Shown piece by piece: positions 39,348-51,900 of a DNA stretch of 64,000 nucleotides. The stretch covers positions 12,679,395 through 12,743,394 of the forward strand of contig OY727100.1 in assembly GCA_963402885.1 (NCBI GenBank). The letters run 5' to 3'. The position numbers and the translations under genes were made by a program. Position 1 is the stretch's first letter. The number at the start of each line of letters is the position of its first letter. Origin of the DNA: Antedon bifida. Taxonomy: Eukaryota; Echinodermata; Crinoidea; Comatulida; Antedonidae. The notes beneath the pieces are model-generated. The model did not search any database, had not been told where the DNA came from, and was given only the letters and a program-made list of their open reading frames with translations.

Positions 39348-39685
39348 TTTAAAGATGTATTTGCCCTAAAAAAAATGAAAAATGAAGAATAATAAAATCA
39401 GATTTTGAATATGTTATCTTGTTGTAGTTTTAATCAAGTTACATCACTTTCGTAGAAAAAAAAACAAAAACAAAAAATATTTTCACTTATATAATAAAAT
39501 GACAAAATAAATGGTTAAATTCAACCAAAAACCCATTGGCTGGAAGCCAATTTGACTATACAATACGTTTTTTTTTTTTTTGGTCAAAGTGGATACCTAT
39601 TATGACATTAAAATGACAGACATACTGTATTAAACAAAAAATATTTAAACATTTTATTTTTTCAGGGGGACAATACATCTTTAAA
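39348..39685. mobile_element. MITE family E, copy 1
   Basis: About 338 bp bounded by TTTAAAGATGTATTTGCCC and the inverted GGGGGACAATACATCTTTAAA. The inside carries AATAAAATCAGATTTTGAAT, TTTTAATCAAGTTA and AAATTCAACCAAAAACC. All of these recur in the copy inside the GPCR gene at 60325-60773. It has no transposase. Confidence 0.75.
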
Positions 39686-40224
39686 TAAAGTTTGTCCATA
39701 ACATTTATGCTTTATTTGGTTTGCATATTCAACAATACTTGGCTATTCCAAATTAAAATGGGATTCCATGAGAAAACAATTAAAATGTAATAATATTTAA
39801 TGTTCTCATGTGGATGGCAGTGTTGAGTTACCATCCGGGAGGAAATGTTAATCCACATGGATCATCGCTGTAAAATAAGAAGGATCTTAGTATAATTATT
39901 GTGATGCAGTAGTGTAAAAAAAATCATAAAATATACCATTGCAGCAGAAATAGAGGCCTACAGTCAATTAAAGGAATTTTTCTCCAATGACTCTAGGCCT
40001 TGGCTTCAAGGATACACTTTGCAATGACCTATTTAGGCCTCAGCAACCTTGTTGTAACACAAAAAAACATTTGTCTTAACAAATTTACAGCATGTACTAT
40101 TAAAGAATTCATCTTTAAAGGCACAAGGCAAACAAACAATGTAAAATCAATACTATTTAAAACAACTTCTATGGACACAAAAATCCTTTCAATGAACCTT
40201 TAAAAAACAAATTTAACTACCCTG

Positions 40225-40940
40225 ACTTTAACTTTAACTTTAACTTTATTTCGTCCACATGGGAAAATATTTTGAGTGCTTTTCACAAAATTGTACAAAA
40301 ATATATAAAAACGTTTCATATAAAAAATAATTAATTACAATAGTTAATAAAAAATAAAAAATAAAAAGCTGCAATACATCAAAAATTTCAAAAATTATGC
40401 AAAATCATTTAACAGTCTAATAGAATACGGAACAAAAGAATTAAAATATCGCATAACCCTGCTATTGCACGATCTCAGCACATTTAGTCTTTTTGATCTC
40501 ATTTTAACATAATGTTTATTTAAAGGGTGGTTTGAGTCGTCGCATATTTTCATAGCCTTATTTCTTATGATTTTGTTGCAAAGGTCATCCAAATTATGTC
40601 TAGATCCTGTGATCCTACCTACTTTATTTAATATTCGTTGTAATCTGGTTTTTTCTTCTGTTCTACATCCACAGAACCAGGCAACACAACAGAAAGTGAG
40701 CACACTCTCAACAATCGAAGAGTAAAATAAATTTAATACAGTTCTATCTACCCCATAATTTCTCAGTTTTCTGAGAAAGAACAGTCGTGTATTTCCTTTT
40801 TTTATAGTATTTTTACAATGTTTCTCCCAGCTAAATTTGTTATCAACAGTCACACCTAGGTATTTGTAGCTTTCAACAGATTCAATTTCCTGATTATTAA
40901 TTTTTAGGGGAGCCAGAGCAGTACATTTATTATGTGTATC
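40225..40940 (-). mobile_element. 5'-truncated LINE of the jockey superfamily
   Basis: The minus strand encodes the C-terminal end of a non-LTR reverse transcriptase, read from about 40931 to a stop at 40395. Landmarks are SYKYLGVTVDNKFSW, FFLRKLRNYGV, LFYSSIVESVLTFCCVAWF and RLQRILNKVGRITG. This thumb-side region after the catalytic core is typical of CR1/L2/Rex1-like elements. After the stop come about 150 bp of 3' UTR and a tail of repeated GTTAAA units, the short tandem tail used by such LINEs. The 5' end is lost, as usual for abortive reverse transcription. The surviving frame is intact, so the copy is not very old. Confidence 0.85.
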
Positions 40941-42339
40941 TTAGCGGTAAATAATTAACAAGATGCCGCCAAACAAAGCTAACAAAAATTGTTTATTAAT
41001 TTTTAATGAAGCAAAAACTCACCAAGCCTCGATAAGCCATCTTATGAAGAATGAATTGTATTTCCCAAATGCCAAGAAATTGAAACAAAATTTATTTGAA
41101 AGTAATTTATTCCCGTGCTTCAATGTTAAAGTTCCCAGTACATCTTGTAAAGCTAAGAAAAGTGAGATAATGGAATAATGTAATAAAATAAAAAGTCAAC
41201 ATAAAAAATAAGCTGAAATGATAACGTAACCCAATTATCTATTATTTAATAATGACCAAATATAATCCCATTTTTGAGTACAGTATTATTATCGCACACC
41301 AAATTTAGACTAAATTCTACACAAGACCCATGGTAAATGGCAATCATCCGAATGTAATCCCACCCCCTAATTTATTCCCACAAATTTAATAATACCCAGC
41401 CCCATAGCCTATAGGAGATGGGAATATAATCTGTTTCAGTACTGTACAAACAACCCCGGAAAACAATTGCACGACTGTTTACAATCCGAACATGCAAGTA
41501 CACTGGTTCATCCCAGGTTGACTTGATGCTGAATAAATTCCGCATCACTTACCCGGGCAACTTTTTACATTTTTACAGAGTCTGCATCCCGGTAACGACT
41601 CGGGGTTACACAATTCCTGATTTTATCTCCGCATTTTTGCCGCTGGTGTAAAAGTGGTATTTATAGGCCAACAAAATAAACATTTCGAGCAGAAGGAGGT
41701 GGAAAGGTATTAAACTAGGCTATATGCCTAGTATTATTATTATGATTTACTTTAGCGTACCCTGGCCTTTCCATACGTCCCTGGGTACGGGTGGGCGTGG
41801 ACAGACAAGCTACTCACGTCACTACACAGTCTGTGTGTGTGATTGTGGTGGGTGGGTCCTGTTTCTGCTGCAGGTGTAAAAGAATGATGATGTACACCAA
41901 TTTTAACAATTAACTATAATGCATTATCTATTCAACTGCAATAGTATTCTTTAAATTCTTAACATTTAGTAACTTACCTCTACAAGATTTTTAATCAAAC
42001 TCGGAGAAACAAAATACTTGCAGCTACAGTAACTTACACAACACGTACTGTATGACGATCCAGGTGGATCGCTTAAATTGCCGGGGTTGTGTTGTCAGAA
42101 TTTCAAACAAAAAAGAGGGCGGTAGACAACATTTTCATAAGTCATCAGCATGGTTTTGTACATTGTTGGAAATTATGAAGTGCCATACGCAACAAAAGTC
42201 GTCTACACTTACCATCTACATCATAATTATATTCTTTTTTATAAATTGAACATTGCGGACAGATGACCCCGTGTAATGAATTAGAATACTGTAATTTCGC
42301 AATTTCATTTTGATTAAGTTAACAAGGATTTGCTTCATA
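40941..42339. other. Intergenic, no gene recognised
   Basis: No supported gene. A patch at about 41400-41880 is richer in G+C, with a CCTGGGTACGGGTGGGCGTGG block. It could be a promoter of an unseen transcript, but there is no convincing exon. A 71-codon frame at 40963-41178 has no recognisable family. Confidence 0.4.
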
Positions 42340-45300
42340 TAGTCCATGGGCTGGAGGGGGTTACCGTGCACCCCCCCCACAGTTAAACTTCTTTGGTATC
42401 ATTTTCTTCCCACGGACATATAGAGTGAAAAAATCGATGTTAACAAGAAAAATATAGGGATGCATTGTATGTACTTGCGTCATTTGTAATGATCATCAGT
42501 GTTTTATCTTCAAATATTTTTTGGGGTAGGGGGTAACATTTATCCTAATAACCCAAGAATCCAACATCTAATTAGTATTATCTTAGTAACATTGTGTAGC
42601 ATACATCTTTTAAAATCGTTTAAAATTTAAATAAAATTAATCGGAAGATTATTACGGTCAGTAGAGGTCAAAAGGTCATTGACCTTTTGCAAAATGCAAA
42701 TTTTTCTCAAAATATAGATAAATTTCAATATCGTATATACAATTTTCAATATTTTTTATCTTAATTGTGTTTTACTTGTGCTTACTGACATATTGAATAA
42801 GAAAATATATGTTAACAAGATAAAAATTGCAGTTAATTATATACAAATTGTTATTTTTTATTGTTAAAAATTGCAATAAAAATACATTTTTTGGGGTAGG
42901 GGGTAACAATAATAGCAATAACCCAAGAATCAAACATCTAATTAGTATGATCTTGGTGTCGTTGTGTAGCATTCATGTTTTTTAATCATATAAAATTTGA
43001 ATAAAATTAATCGAACCATTTTTAAGGTCAGTAGAGGTCAAAAGGTCACTGACCTTTTGCAAAATTGCAAATATTTGCCATAATGAGATACATTTCAATA
43101 TCAAATCTCCAATTTTCAATATTTTTTATTTTAATTGTGTTTTACTTGTGTTTACTGACATATTGAATAACAAAATATGTGTTAACATGAAAAAAATTGC
43201 ACTGCATTAATACCATTGTCATGTAATTTTGTTATTTTTCAAAATTACAATAAAAAGACGTTTTTGGGGTAAGGGGTAACAATTATCCCAATAACCCAAG
43301 AATCCAACACCTAATTAGTATTATCTTGGTACCATTGTGTAGCATACATCTTTTAAAATCTTATAAAATTTAAATAAAATTAATCGGACTATTAGTAGGG
43401 TCAGTAGAGGTCAAAAGGTCATTGACCTTTTACAAAAATGCACATTTTTGCCAAAATATAGATAAATTTCAACATAGTATCTATAATTTTCAATATGTTT
43501 TATCTTAATTGTGTTTTACTTGTGCTTACTGACATATTGAATAAGAAAATATATGTTAACAAGATTAAAATTGCAGTTCATTATACACAAGTTATCATTT
43601 TTTATTCTTAAAAATTGCAATAAAAATACATTTTTTGGGGTAGGGTGTAACATTAATAGCAATAACCCAAGAATCAAACATCTAATTAGTATGATCTTGG
43701 TGTCGTTGTGTAGCATTCGTGTTTTTTAACCATATAGAATTTTAATAAAATTAATTGAACCATGTTTAAGGTCAGTATAGGTCAAAAAGGTCACTGACCT
43801 TTTGCAAAATTGCAAATATTTGCCATAATGAGATACATTTCAATATCAAATCTCCAATTTTGTCAATACTTTTCATTTTAATTGTGTTTTACTTGTGTTT
43901 ACTGACATTGAATAACAAAATGTGTGTTAACATGAAAAAAATTGCAGCGCATTAATACCATTGTCATGTAATTTTATTATTCTTCAAAATTGCAATAAAA
44001 AGACATTTTTGGGGTAGGGGGTAGCATTAATACCAATAACCCAAGAATCAAACATCTAATTAGTACGATCTTGGTATCGATATGTAGCATATATGTTTTT
44101 GTAATCATGTAGAATTTAAATGAAATTAATCGAACGATTATTAAGGTCAATGGAGGTCAAAAGGTCACTGACCTTTTTCAAAAATGCACATTGACAAAAA
44201 TATAAAATATTTCAATATCAGATCTCCAATTTTCAATATTTTTTTATTTGAATTGTCTTTTACTTGTGCTTACTAACATATTGAATAAGAAAACGTGTGT
44301 TAAGATAAAAAATGTCAGTACATTGTATAAAAATTGTCATTTTTGTAATTGTTAAAAATTGCAATAAAAAGACATTTTTGGGGTAGCGGGTAACATTTAT
44401 AAGAATAACCCAAGTATCAAACATCTAATTTGTATGTTCTTGGTATCGTTGTGTAGAATTTCAAATAAAAATTATGCAGAATTTAAATAAAATTAAACAA
44501 AATGCTACACAACAATACCAAGATCATAAAAATTAGATGTTTGATTCTTGGGTTAATCTTCTTCTTATAAATGTTACCCGCTACCCCAAAAATGTCTTTT
44601 TATTGCAATTAAAAATTGACAATTTTTATACAATGTACTGCAATTTTTTATCTTAACACACATTTTCTTATTCAATATGTTAGTAAGCACAAGTAAAAGA
44701 CAATTCAAATAAAAAAATATTGAGAATTGGAGATCTGATTTTGAAATATATCTCATTTTGCCAAAAAATTACATTTTTGCAAAAGGTCAGTGACCTTTTG
44801 ACCTCTACTGACCTTAGTAATCGTTCGATTAATTTCATTTAAATTCTACATGATTACAAAAATATATGCTACACATCGATACCAAGATCATACTAATTAG
44901 ATGTTTGATCCTTGGGTTATTGGTATTAATGCTACCCCCTACCCCAAAAAATGTCTTTTTATTGCAATTTTGAAGAATAATAAAATTACATGACAATGGT
45001 ATTAATGCACTCCAATTGTTTTCATGTTAACACACATTTTGTTATTCAATGTCAGTAAACACAAGTAAAACACAATTAAAATAAAAAATATTGAAAAAAT
45101 GGGAGATTTGATATTGAAATGTATCTCATTATAGCAAATATTTGCAATTTTGCAAAAGGTCAGTGACTTTTTGGACCTCGACTGACCTTAAACATGGTTC
45201 AATTAATTTTATTAAAATTCTATATGATTAAAAAACATGAATGCTACACAACGACACCAAGATCATACTAATTAGATGTTTGATTCTTGGGTTATTGCTA

Positions 45301-46615
45301 TTAATGTTACACCCTACCCCAAAAAATGTATTTTTATTGCAATTTTTAAGAATAAAAAATGATAATTTGTGTATAATGAACTGCAATTTTAATCTTGTTA
45401 ACATATATTTTCTTATTCAATATGTCAGTAAGCACAAGTAAAACACAATTAAGATAAAACATATTGAAAATTGTAGATACTATGTTGAAATTTATCTATA
45501 TTTTGGCAAAAATGTGCATTTTTGTAAAAGGTCAATGACCTTTTGACCTCTACTGACCCTACTAATCGTCCGATTAATTTTATTTAAATTTTATAAGATT
45601 TTAAAAGATGTATGCTACACAATGGTACCAAGATAATACTAATTAGGTTTTGGATTCTTGGGTTATTGGGATAATTGTTACCCCTTACCCCAAAAACGTC
45701 TTTTTATTGTAATTTTGAAAAATAACAAAATTACATGACAATGGTATTAATGCAGTGCAATTTTTTTCATGTTAACACATATTTTGTTATTCAATATGTC
45801 AGTAAACACAAGTAAAACACAATTAAAATAAAAAATATTGAAAATTGGAGATTTGATATTGAAATGTATCTCATTATGGCAAATATTTGCAATTTTGCAA
45901 AAGGTCAGTGACCTTTTGACCTCTACTGACCTTAAAAATGGTTCGATTAATTTTATTCAAATTTTATATGATTAAAAATCATGAATGCTACACAACGACA
46001 CCAAGATCATACTAATTAGATGTTTGATTCTTGGGTTATTGCTATTATTGTTACCCCCTACCCCAAAAAATGTATTTTTATTGCAATTTTTAACAATAAA
46101 AAATAACAATTTGTATATAATGAACTGCAATTATTATCTTGTTAACATATATTTTCTTATTCAATATGTCAGTAAGCACAAGTAAAACACAATTAAGATA
46201 AAAAATATTGAAAATTGTATATACGATATTGAAATTTATCTATATTTTGAGAAAAATTTGCATTTTGCAAAAGGTCAATGACCTTTTGACCTCTACTGAC
46301 CGTAATAATCTTCCGATTAATTTTATTTAAATTTTAAAAGATTTTAAAAGATGTGCTACACAATGTTACTAAGATAATACTAATTAGATGTTGGATTCTT
46401 GGGTTATTAGGATAAATGTTACCCCCTACCCCAAAAAATATTTGAAGATAAAACACTGATGATCATTACAAATGACGCAAGTACATACAATGCATCCCTA
46501 TATTTTTCTTGTTAACATCGATTTTTTCACTCTATATGTCCGTGGGAAGAAAATGATACCAAAGAAGTTTAACTGTGGGGGGGGTGCACGGTAACCCCCT
46601 CCAGCCCATGGACTA
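42340..46615. mobile_element. 4.3-kb foldback transposon, long palindromic arms
   Basis: The first about 2.15 kb and the last about 2.1 kb are inverted copies of each other. The left end TAGTCCATGGGCTGGAGGGG is mirrored by CCAGCCCATGGACTA at the right, and the outermost few hundred bases match almost base for base. The turn is near 44490. Each arm is built of about 372-bp units, recognisable by GGGGTAGGGGGTAAC on the left (near 42530, 42900, 43265, 43640, 44010, 44385) and the complement on the right (near 44575, 44935, 45310, 45685, 46060, 46425). Flanking ATA at 42337-42339 and 46616-46618 may be a 3-bp target duplication. There is no transposase frame. Short frames in the units are by-products of the repeat. 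The layout is like Foldback/Galileo-type elements with tandem subterminal repeats; the superfamily is unresolved. Confidence 0.9.
42651..42690 (+). promoter_or_regulatory. Nuclear-receptor-like half-site cluster (one of ten)
   Basis: GGTCA, then AGGTCA after 4 bases, then AGGTCA after 2 bases, then TGACCT after one base. In the best copies (43025-43055) all four are perfect, giving a DR4, a DR2 and an IR1 arrangement of AGGTCA. Other copies are near 43398, 43768 and 44144. In the right arm they are inverted, near 44783, 45156, 45528, 45901 and 46269. The pattern fits binding sites of nuclear receptors (DR4 for TR/LXR types, IR1 for EcR/FXR types). Function is not shown. Confidence 0.45.
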
Positions 46616-47502
46616 ATATGGCTCATCATGATGGTACCTACTACATAGAATTTAGACAGGCGCCCTCATTAAAAGACTATTGATGTACACTGTCCAGTGG
46701 CGCTTATTAACCAATCAGTTTGTGTCGATTTAAAATATGCTGTAGGCCTATAATCGTCCAATTCAAAATAATTAATGAAATTAAAAGATGTTCACTATCC
46801 TTTTAAAGATGTTTAACGAATGTTCAGAGTACGGGTTTGGTAGCCGGTAAAGCCTATAAACAATACCATATCCAATTGGCATATTCACAGTGCAATAAGT
46901 CATTCATAAACAGTAATCAAGCATAACGGATTGTAATTAGCGCCATCACAGTACTAGTCAAATATACTCTCTCTAAGCTAACATACAGATAACAAAGTGC
47001 AAATTAACATATTCAAACCGATTTCAAAAAGTCTTATTTTTGTCCATTGCTTTGTAATCTTTGATATCCGCCATGCAATCATAATTGAAACAAGAAGGTA
47101 ATTATAACAATAACAAAAGTATACATTTAATTAATCAAATAAGTAACATTTCAACTAACTATCAATCAAAGAAAAGGTGAGGAATTTCAAACCCTTTTTA
47201 GAGTTAATTTATAAATAGTAGTAATGTGAAATGATTTATATAAAATAGAGCTTAGCTCACAATTGTCAAAAACTTAAGACGTTCTACCAAGCACAAAATC
47301 ACCTCAAACGACACAGCATGACATTTTTTTTTCAATTACACCTTTCAGTGTGTTCCATCTTTTGGTAAAACAATGCTTATCTACAATAGCGCGAAACCTC
47401 GTAATTTATGCCTATTTTTGTATCCCGCATTTAGCGCATTTCTTTCATATTTCTTCTATAAGTCTACTATATTATGTAAACGGAAATGTAATCATAATCA
47501 AG
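46616..47502. other. Intergenic, no gene recognised
   Basis: AT-rich sequence between the foldback element and the LTR element. No coding frame, RNA or clear repeat was recognised, apart from possible AATAAA-like words. Confidence 0.5.
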
Positions 47503-47507
47503 ATTAG

Positions 47508-48824
47508 TGTCACAAGTGACATAAAGTTGTGTATATATTTTGCAAGTCATTCTTACTTTTCCTTTGTTTTCACTATTTGAACCTTTCTTTTGTTTTAGGA
47601 AGCTATTGTGTGAAGCCAGTGGAGCAGAGTTGTTGTGTTGCAGAGAAGGATTGTGTGGTGTTTGCTGATTGGAGGAGAGGTATAAGGGTTAAGTTAGTGT
47701 GTGAGTTGCTGATTGGTGGAGAAGGATAAGGTGGTGATATGTGGATAATTGAGGGAATTTTGAGGTAGATGGAAATTGAGAGGAGACAGAGAAGGAGGGC
47801 TATGTTATGTTAAGCCAGAAAGGGATAGGTGAATATTGATATGAGAAACTAAGACGTACAGGAGACGAAGTAATTGAATTATGGTGAAATAGAGCTGAAG
47901 CAGAAAGGAAATAAAGAGATATACATGAAGTTAATAAATTGGGAGTTGGAGATAATTATGGTGATATAGAGCTGAAGCAGAAAGGAAATAAAGTGATATA
48001 CATGAAGTTAATAAATTGTGAGTTGGAAGTGATACTATAAGGCTGTACTTAAATGTAGAACTGTTAATTGTTGAGATTACTGAGGATTAATTTAAATTGT
48101 GAATGTAAATTGACGGAAGAAATAACTGTTGGAAACAGCAGAAGTTGTTACATGTAAAGAATTGTTTGGAAATATTGAAGAGTAACTGGATTGATACTGA
48201 TATTATTTTACGTGGACAAGGAGACAGAAATAATTGGTCGGGGAGCGGATTGCAGTGCAGAACGACATCAAGACACATTTTAACTTTATATTTGATTTAT
48301 TTATATGTCAGAAAATAGGAGGAATTATAATTGATAATACAAGCAGAACGGGAGCAGAGGCGTGGGAGTTGTTTATTTGCAGAATCGTTTTAACTTTTAT
48401 CTTTCTAATTTGTTTTGTGTCAGCGTAGGAGAGAAGGCAAGAAGGAACGATATTGTGGACATTTATTATTGTTTAATTATTCATCTGGTGATATTATTGT
48501 ATTTGAAAGGGGGGGTTTCGGGGATTTATTTAAAAATAAGAAGATTGTTGATATTTTGTTTGGAAGGATTGGGAAATTTGGGGAATTGCATAAAGTTTGT
48601 GGGGAATAGGAATACGGTATCATTGTTTGAGAATTGGTTGGGTTTTTTTTTGTGGGTTTTTTTTTGGGGGTTTGAATTATAAAAGAAAGAATTGGTTGTC
48701 GAAGATTATTATTAAATTTTACTTTTTACATTTATATGTGTACAGTTGTGGCTATTTACCGTTGTTCACCGTTGGTTACCAGCAATTACATGTCCGAAAG
48801 AGCCGTAATTGCGGCTGTGTGACA
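47508..48824 (+). repeat. 5' LTR
   Basis: 1317 bp, TGTCAC to GTGACA. Long for a gypsy LTR and G-rich toward its 3' part. Short frames inside it are repeated in the other LTR and are not treated as genes. Confidence 0.95.
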
Positions 48825-48991
48825 TTTATGGGGGCTCGTCCGGGAACACTTTGTAACCTAGCGTGAACATTGGTAGATGAAACAATTGTACGTGATTCTT
48901 GGATTGTCTATTTGCCATATTATTGGCATACTGTATACTTATATTGGATACTTATATATATATATATATATTTTTTTGTTTTTCTTAAGAA

Positions 48992-51900
48992 ATGGATCTC
49001 ACTAAAATTGTTGACGCAGGAAAAGCGTTGGGGTTAGATGGAGTGGAATTAAGAGAGTTTGTGGAAAAGAGAGAGGAAGCTGCCAGAGAGAGAGAAGAGA
49101 GAGCACGAGAGAGAGAAGAGAGAGCACTAGAGAGAGAAGAGAGAAACAGGGAGAGAGAAGAAAAACAGCGAAACAGGGACAGGGAGAGAGAAGAAATGGA
49201 GCGAAACAGAGACAGAGAGAGAGAGGCACTAGAGAAGGAAGAGAGAGAAAGAAGAGAGGCACTAGAGAAGGAAGAGAGAGAGAGGAGAGAGTTACTAGAG
49301 AGGGACGAAGCAGAGAGAAAAAGAGCGAGTGAAGAAAAAGAGAGAGAAAACGACAGGGCGAAAGAAGCTGAGAATCAGGCCTATCTTATAGAAATGCGAA
49401 GGTTAGAAATCCAATTAGAACAAGAAAAGAATCGGGCACGGCCGGGTGGTAGAGTATTACCTAATCCTGAGTCACGGGTTAAGGCCAGTAAACCTAAATT
49501 ACCCCCTTTCCATGATCGAACAGATGACCTAGATGCCTATCTGAAAAGGTTTGAACGGTATGCGACTAGTCAGGAGTGGAAAGAAATTGAGTGGCCGGTT
49601 AACTTAAGTGCCCTACTAACTGGGAAGGCTCTCGAGGTTTATTCCAGGTTGTCGTCAGCTGAAGCTAACGATTACAAACTGTTGAAATTGGCTCTTCTAA
49701 AACGGTTTCAGTTAACCGCCGATGGATTTCGACATGAGTTACGAACAGCTAAGCCCGAATACGGAGAAAGCGGCCCGCAATTTGCTGCGAGGATAAGCAA
49801 TTATCTTGATAGGTGGATTGACCTAGCAGAGGGGGAAAAAACCTTTCAGGGGTTAAAAGATTTATTGCTGCGAGAGCAGTTTACCGATGGGTGTGGGAAG
49901 GACCTAGCTCTGTTCCTAAGGGAACGGCAACCGAAAACGATACAAGCGATGGCTGAAATTGCGGAGCAATATTTGGAAGCTCGTGGGGGATTATTTGGTA
50001 AACCAATAGAGTTTAAACAAAAAGAGCCAAATTCTCCTCAACTCTCCTCTAATAATGTTCCCAGTACATCCTCATCACAAAGCCCTTCTAGTTTCCGTAG
50101 TCCAACTTGTTTTATATGTCATCGTGTAGGTCACCTAGCTAGAAATTGCAGAGCCTCAACTATGCATAAGCCAAACTCTCCTCCAAAATGTTACCGATGC
50201 TTAAAAACAGGACATATCGCCAGAAATTGTAGACAGGACGCCAACAGTTGCGCTGGGTTGTCTACTTCACCACAAACAGAGTCTGATTGCCAGAAATGTA
50301 CAAAACAACACGAATGTAAAGCCAAAGAAGAAATTCCCGATGTGGGTGCCAGTATGGTTACGAAAATGTCAGAGTCTTTAAATCAATGTTGTATCAATAA
50401 TGATGGTGATAAGGTCACTCTTCAATGTGGGCACTGTCTTCCAATTATGACAGCGGCTCTAAATAATTCAATTAGTAAAATGCCCGTTTATACAGGTTGT
50501 GTTGGGTCACGCTGCGTCTCTGTTCTTCGTGACAGTGGCTGTAGTGGGGTGGTTGTGAAGAAAGATCTTGTATCAGCCGAACAACTTACTGGTAAGGAGA
50601 AAACCTGTGTGCTGATTGATGGCACGGTCCGCAACTTACCGGTTGCGTTAATACATGTTAATACTCCATTTTTTTCAGGAAAGACGTATGCACTATGTAT
50701 GAATAACCCTATTTATGACTTGATATTAGGTAATATTGCAGGAGTACGAGCACCAGGAAATCCAGACCCCACATGGACAGAGCGAAACCTTCAAGGATGT
50801 TCTGTTGTTACCCGGTCTCAAGCTAGCACCGCTGTTATTGAATGCGAACCTAATGAAACATTTACAAATAACCAAAATTATCATCTATCTAATGAGAATC
50901 TTTTACAGCTCCACCCTCTACTAGCAAAAGAAACAACAGCCGACATCCACATCAACGAAAGCCTGGATGATACACTAAAGCATGAGGTGCACCGACTTAT
51001 CGGAAACTACAAAGATGTACTGACGGATTTACCGGGTAAGACTACACTTGGGCAGCATGAAATCAAGCTGGAAACTGATGATACAATCCGTTCCAAGCCC
51101 TATCCACTTCCACATGCGTTGCGAGGTACCATTAAGGATGAGGTAAATATGATGTTAAATCTGGGTGTAGTGGAGCCTTCAGGGGCACCGTTTGCCTCTC
51201 CAATAGTATTGGTAAAGAAACCGGATGGGTCAAATCGATTCTGCGTGGACTTTCGAAAACTTAATCAGGTTACAGTTTTTGACGCCGAACCGATTCCGGA
51301 CCAAGAGGAACTGTTCACAAAGTTGGCCCATGATCATTATTTTACTAAGATAGATTTAAGTAAAGGGTATTGGCAAGTTCCCATGGATGAAGCGTCAAAA
51401 CCTTTAACAGCCTTTCTAACACCAGATGGTTTGTTTCAATTTAATGTCATGCCGTTCGGCTTAGTCAATGCACCGGCTACTTTCAGTCGTATCATGAGAA
51501 AATTACTAAAAGGAATGGATAATACACTTAATTATATTGATGACATTCTAATTCACACAGCTTCTTGGGATCAACATATGAAATGTTTGTCTGAATTGTT
51601 TGGACGTCTCCGCAGGGCCAATCTAACTGCTCGACCAAGCAAATGTTTCATTGGTTATGAAACAATCGAGGTTCTTGGCCATGTGGTAGGGAAAGGAAAT
51701 GTTCAACCTCGAGTGGAGAAGATACAAAGCATCTTGTCAGCCAAACAACCAGAAACAAAGAAACAACTCCGGTCATTCCTTGGGATGACCAACTACTATA
51801 GAAAGTTCATTCCTAATTACTCTGTGATTGCTTGTCCATTAACCGACAAAACGAAGAATCGGGAACCTAACCGAATATGTTGGGAGAAGGCCCAGGAAAG

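Noticed and set aside
40963-41178. 71-codon plus-strand frame beside the LINE
   Set aside because: No family features, and basic low-complexity composition expected of AT-rich DNA.
42772-46185. Four 66-codon frames of nearly the same sequence within the foldback (42772-42972, 43516-43716, 45241-45441, 45985-46185)
   Set aside because: They are the same stretch of the repeat unit seen in both arms. They are hydrophobic, biased by AT content and without family features, so they are by-products of the repeat.
47529-48866. Several short frames in the LTRs
   Set aside because: They recur identically in the other LTR and have no domain features; LTR sequence explains them.
48950-48975. (TA)n run before the Gag-Pol frame as a TATA promoter
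   Set aside because: LTR elements initiate in the LTR; this is a simple repeat in the leader.
49002-49262. Minus-strand Leu/Ser-rich frame opposite the gag start
   Set aside because: It is the complement of the Arg/Glu-rich gag segment and not an independent gene.
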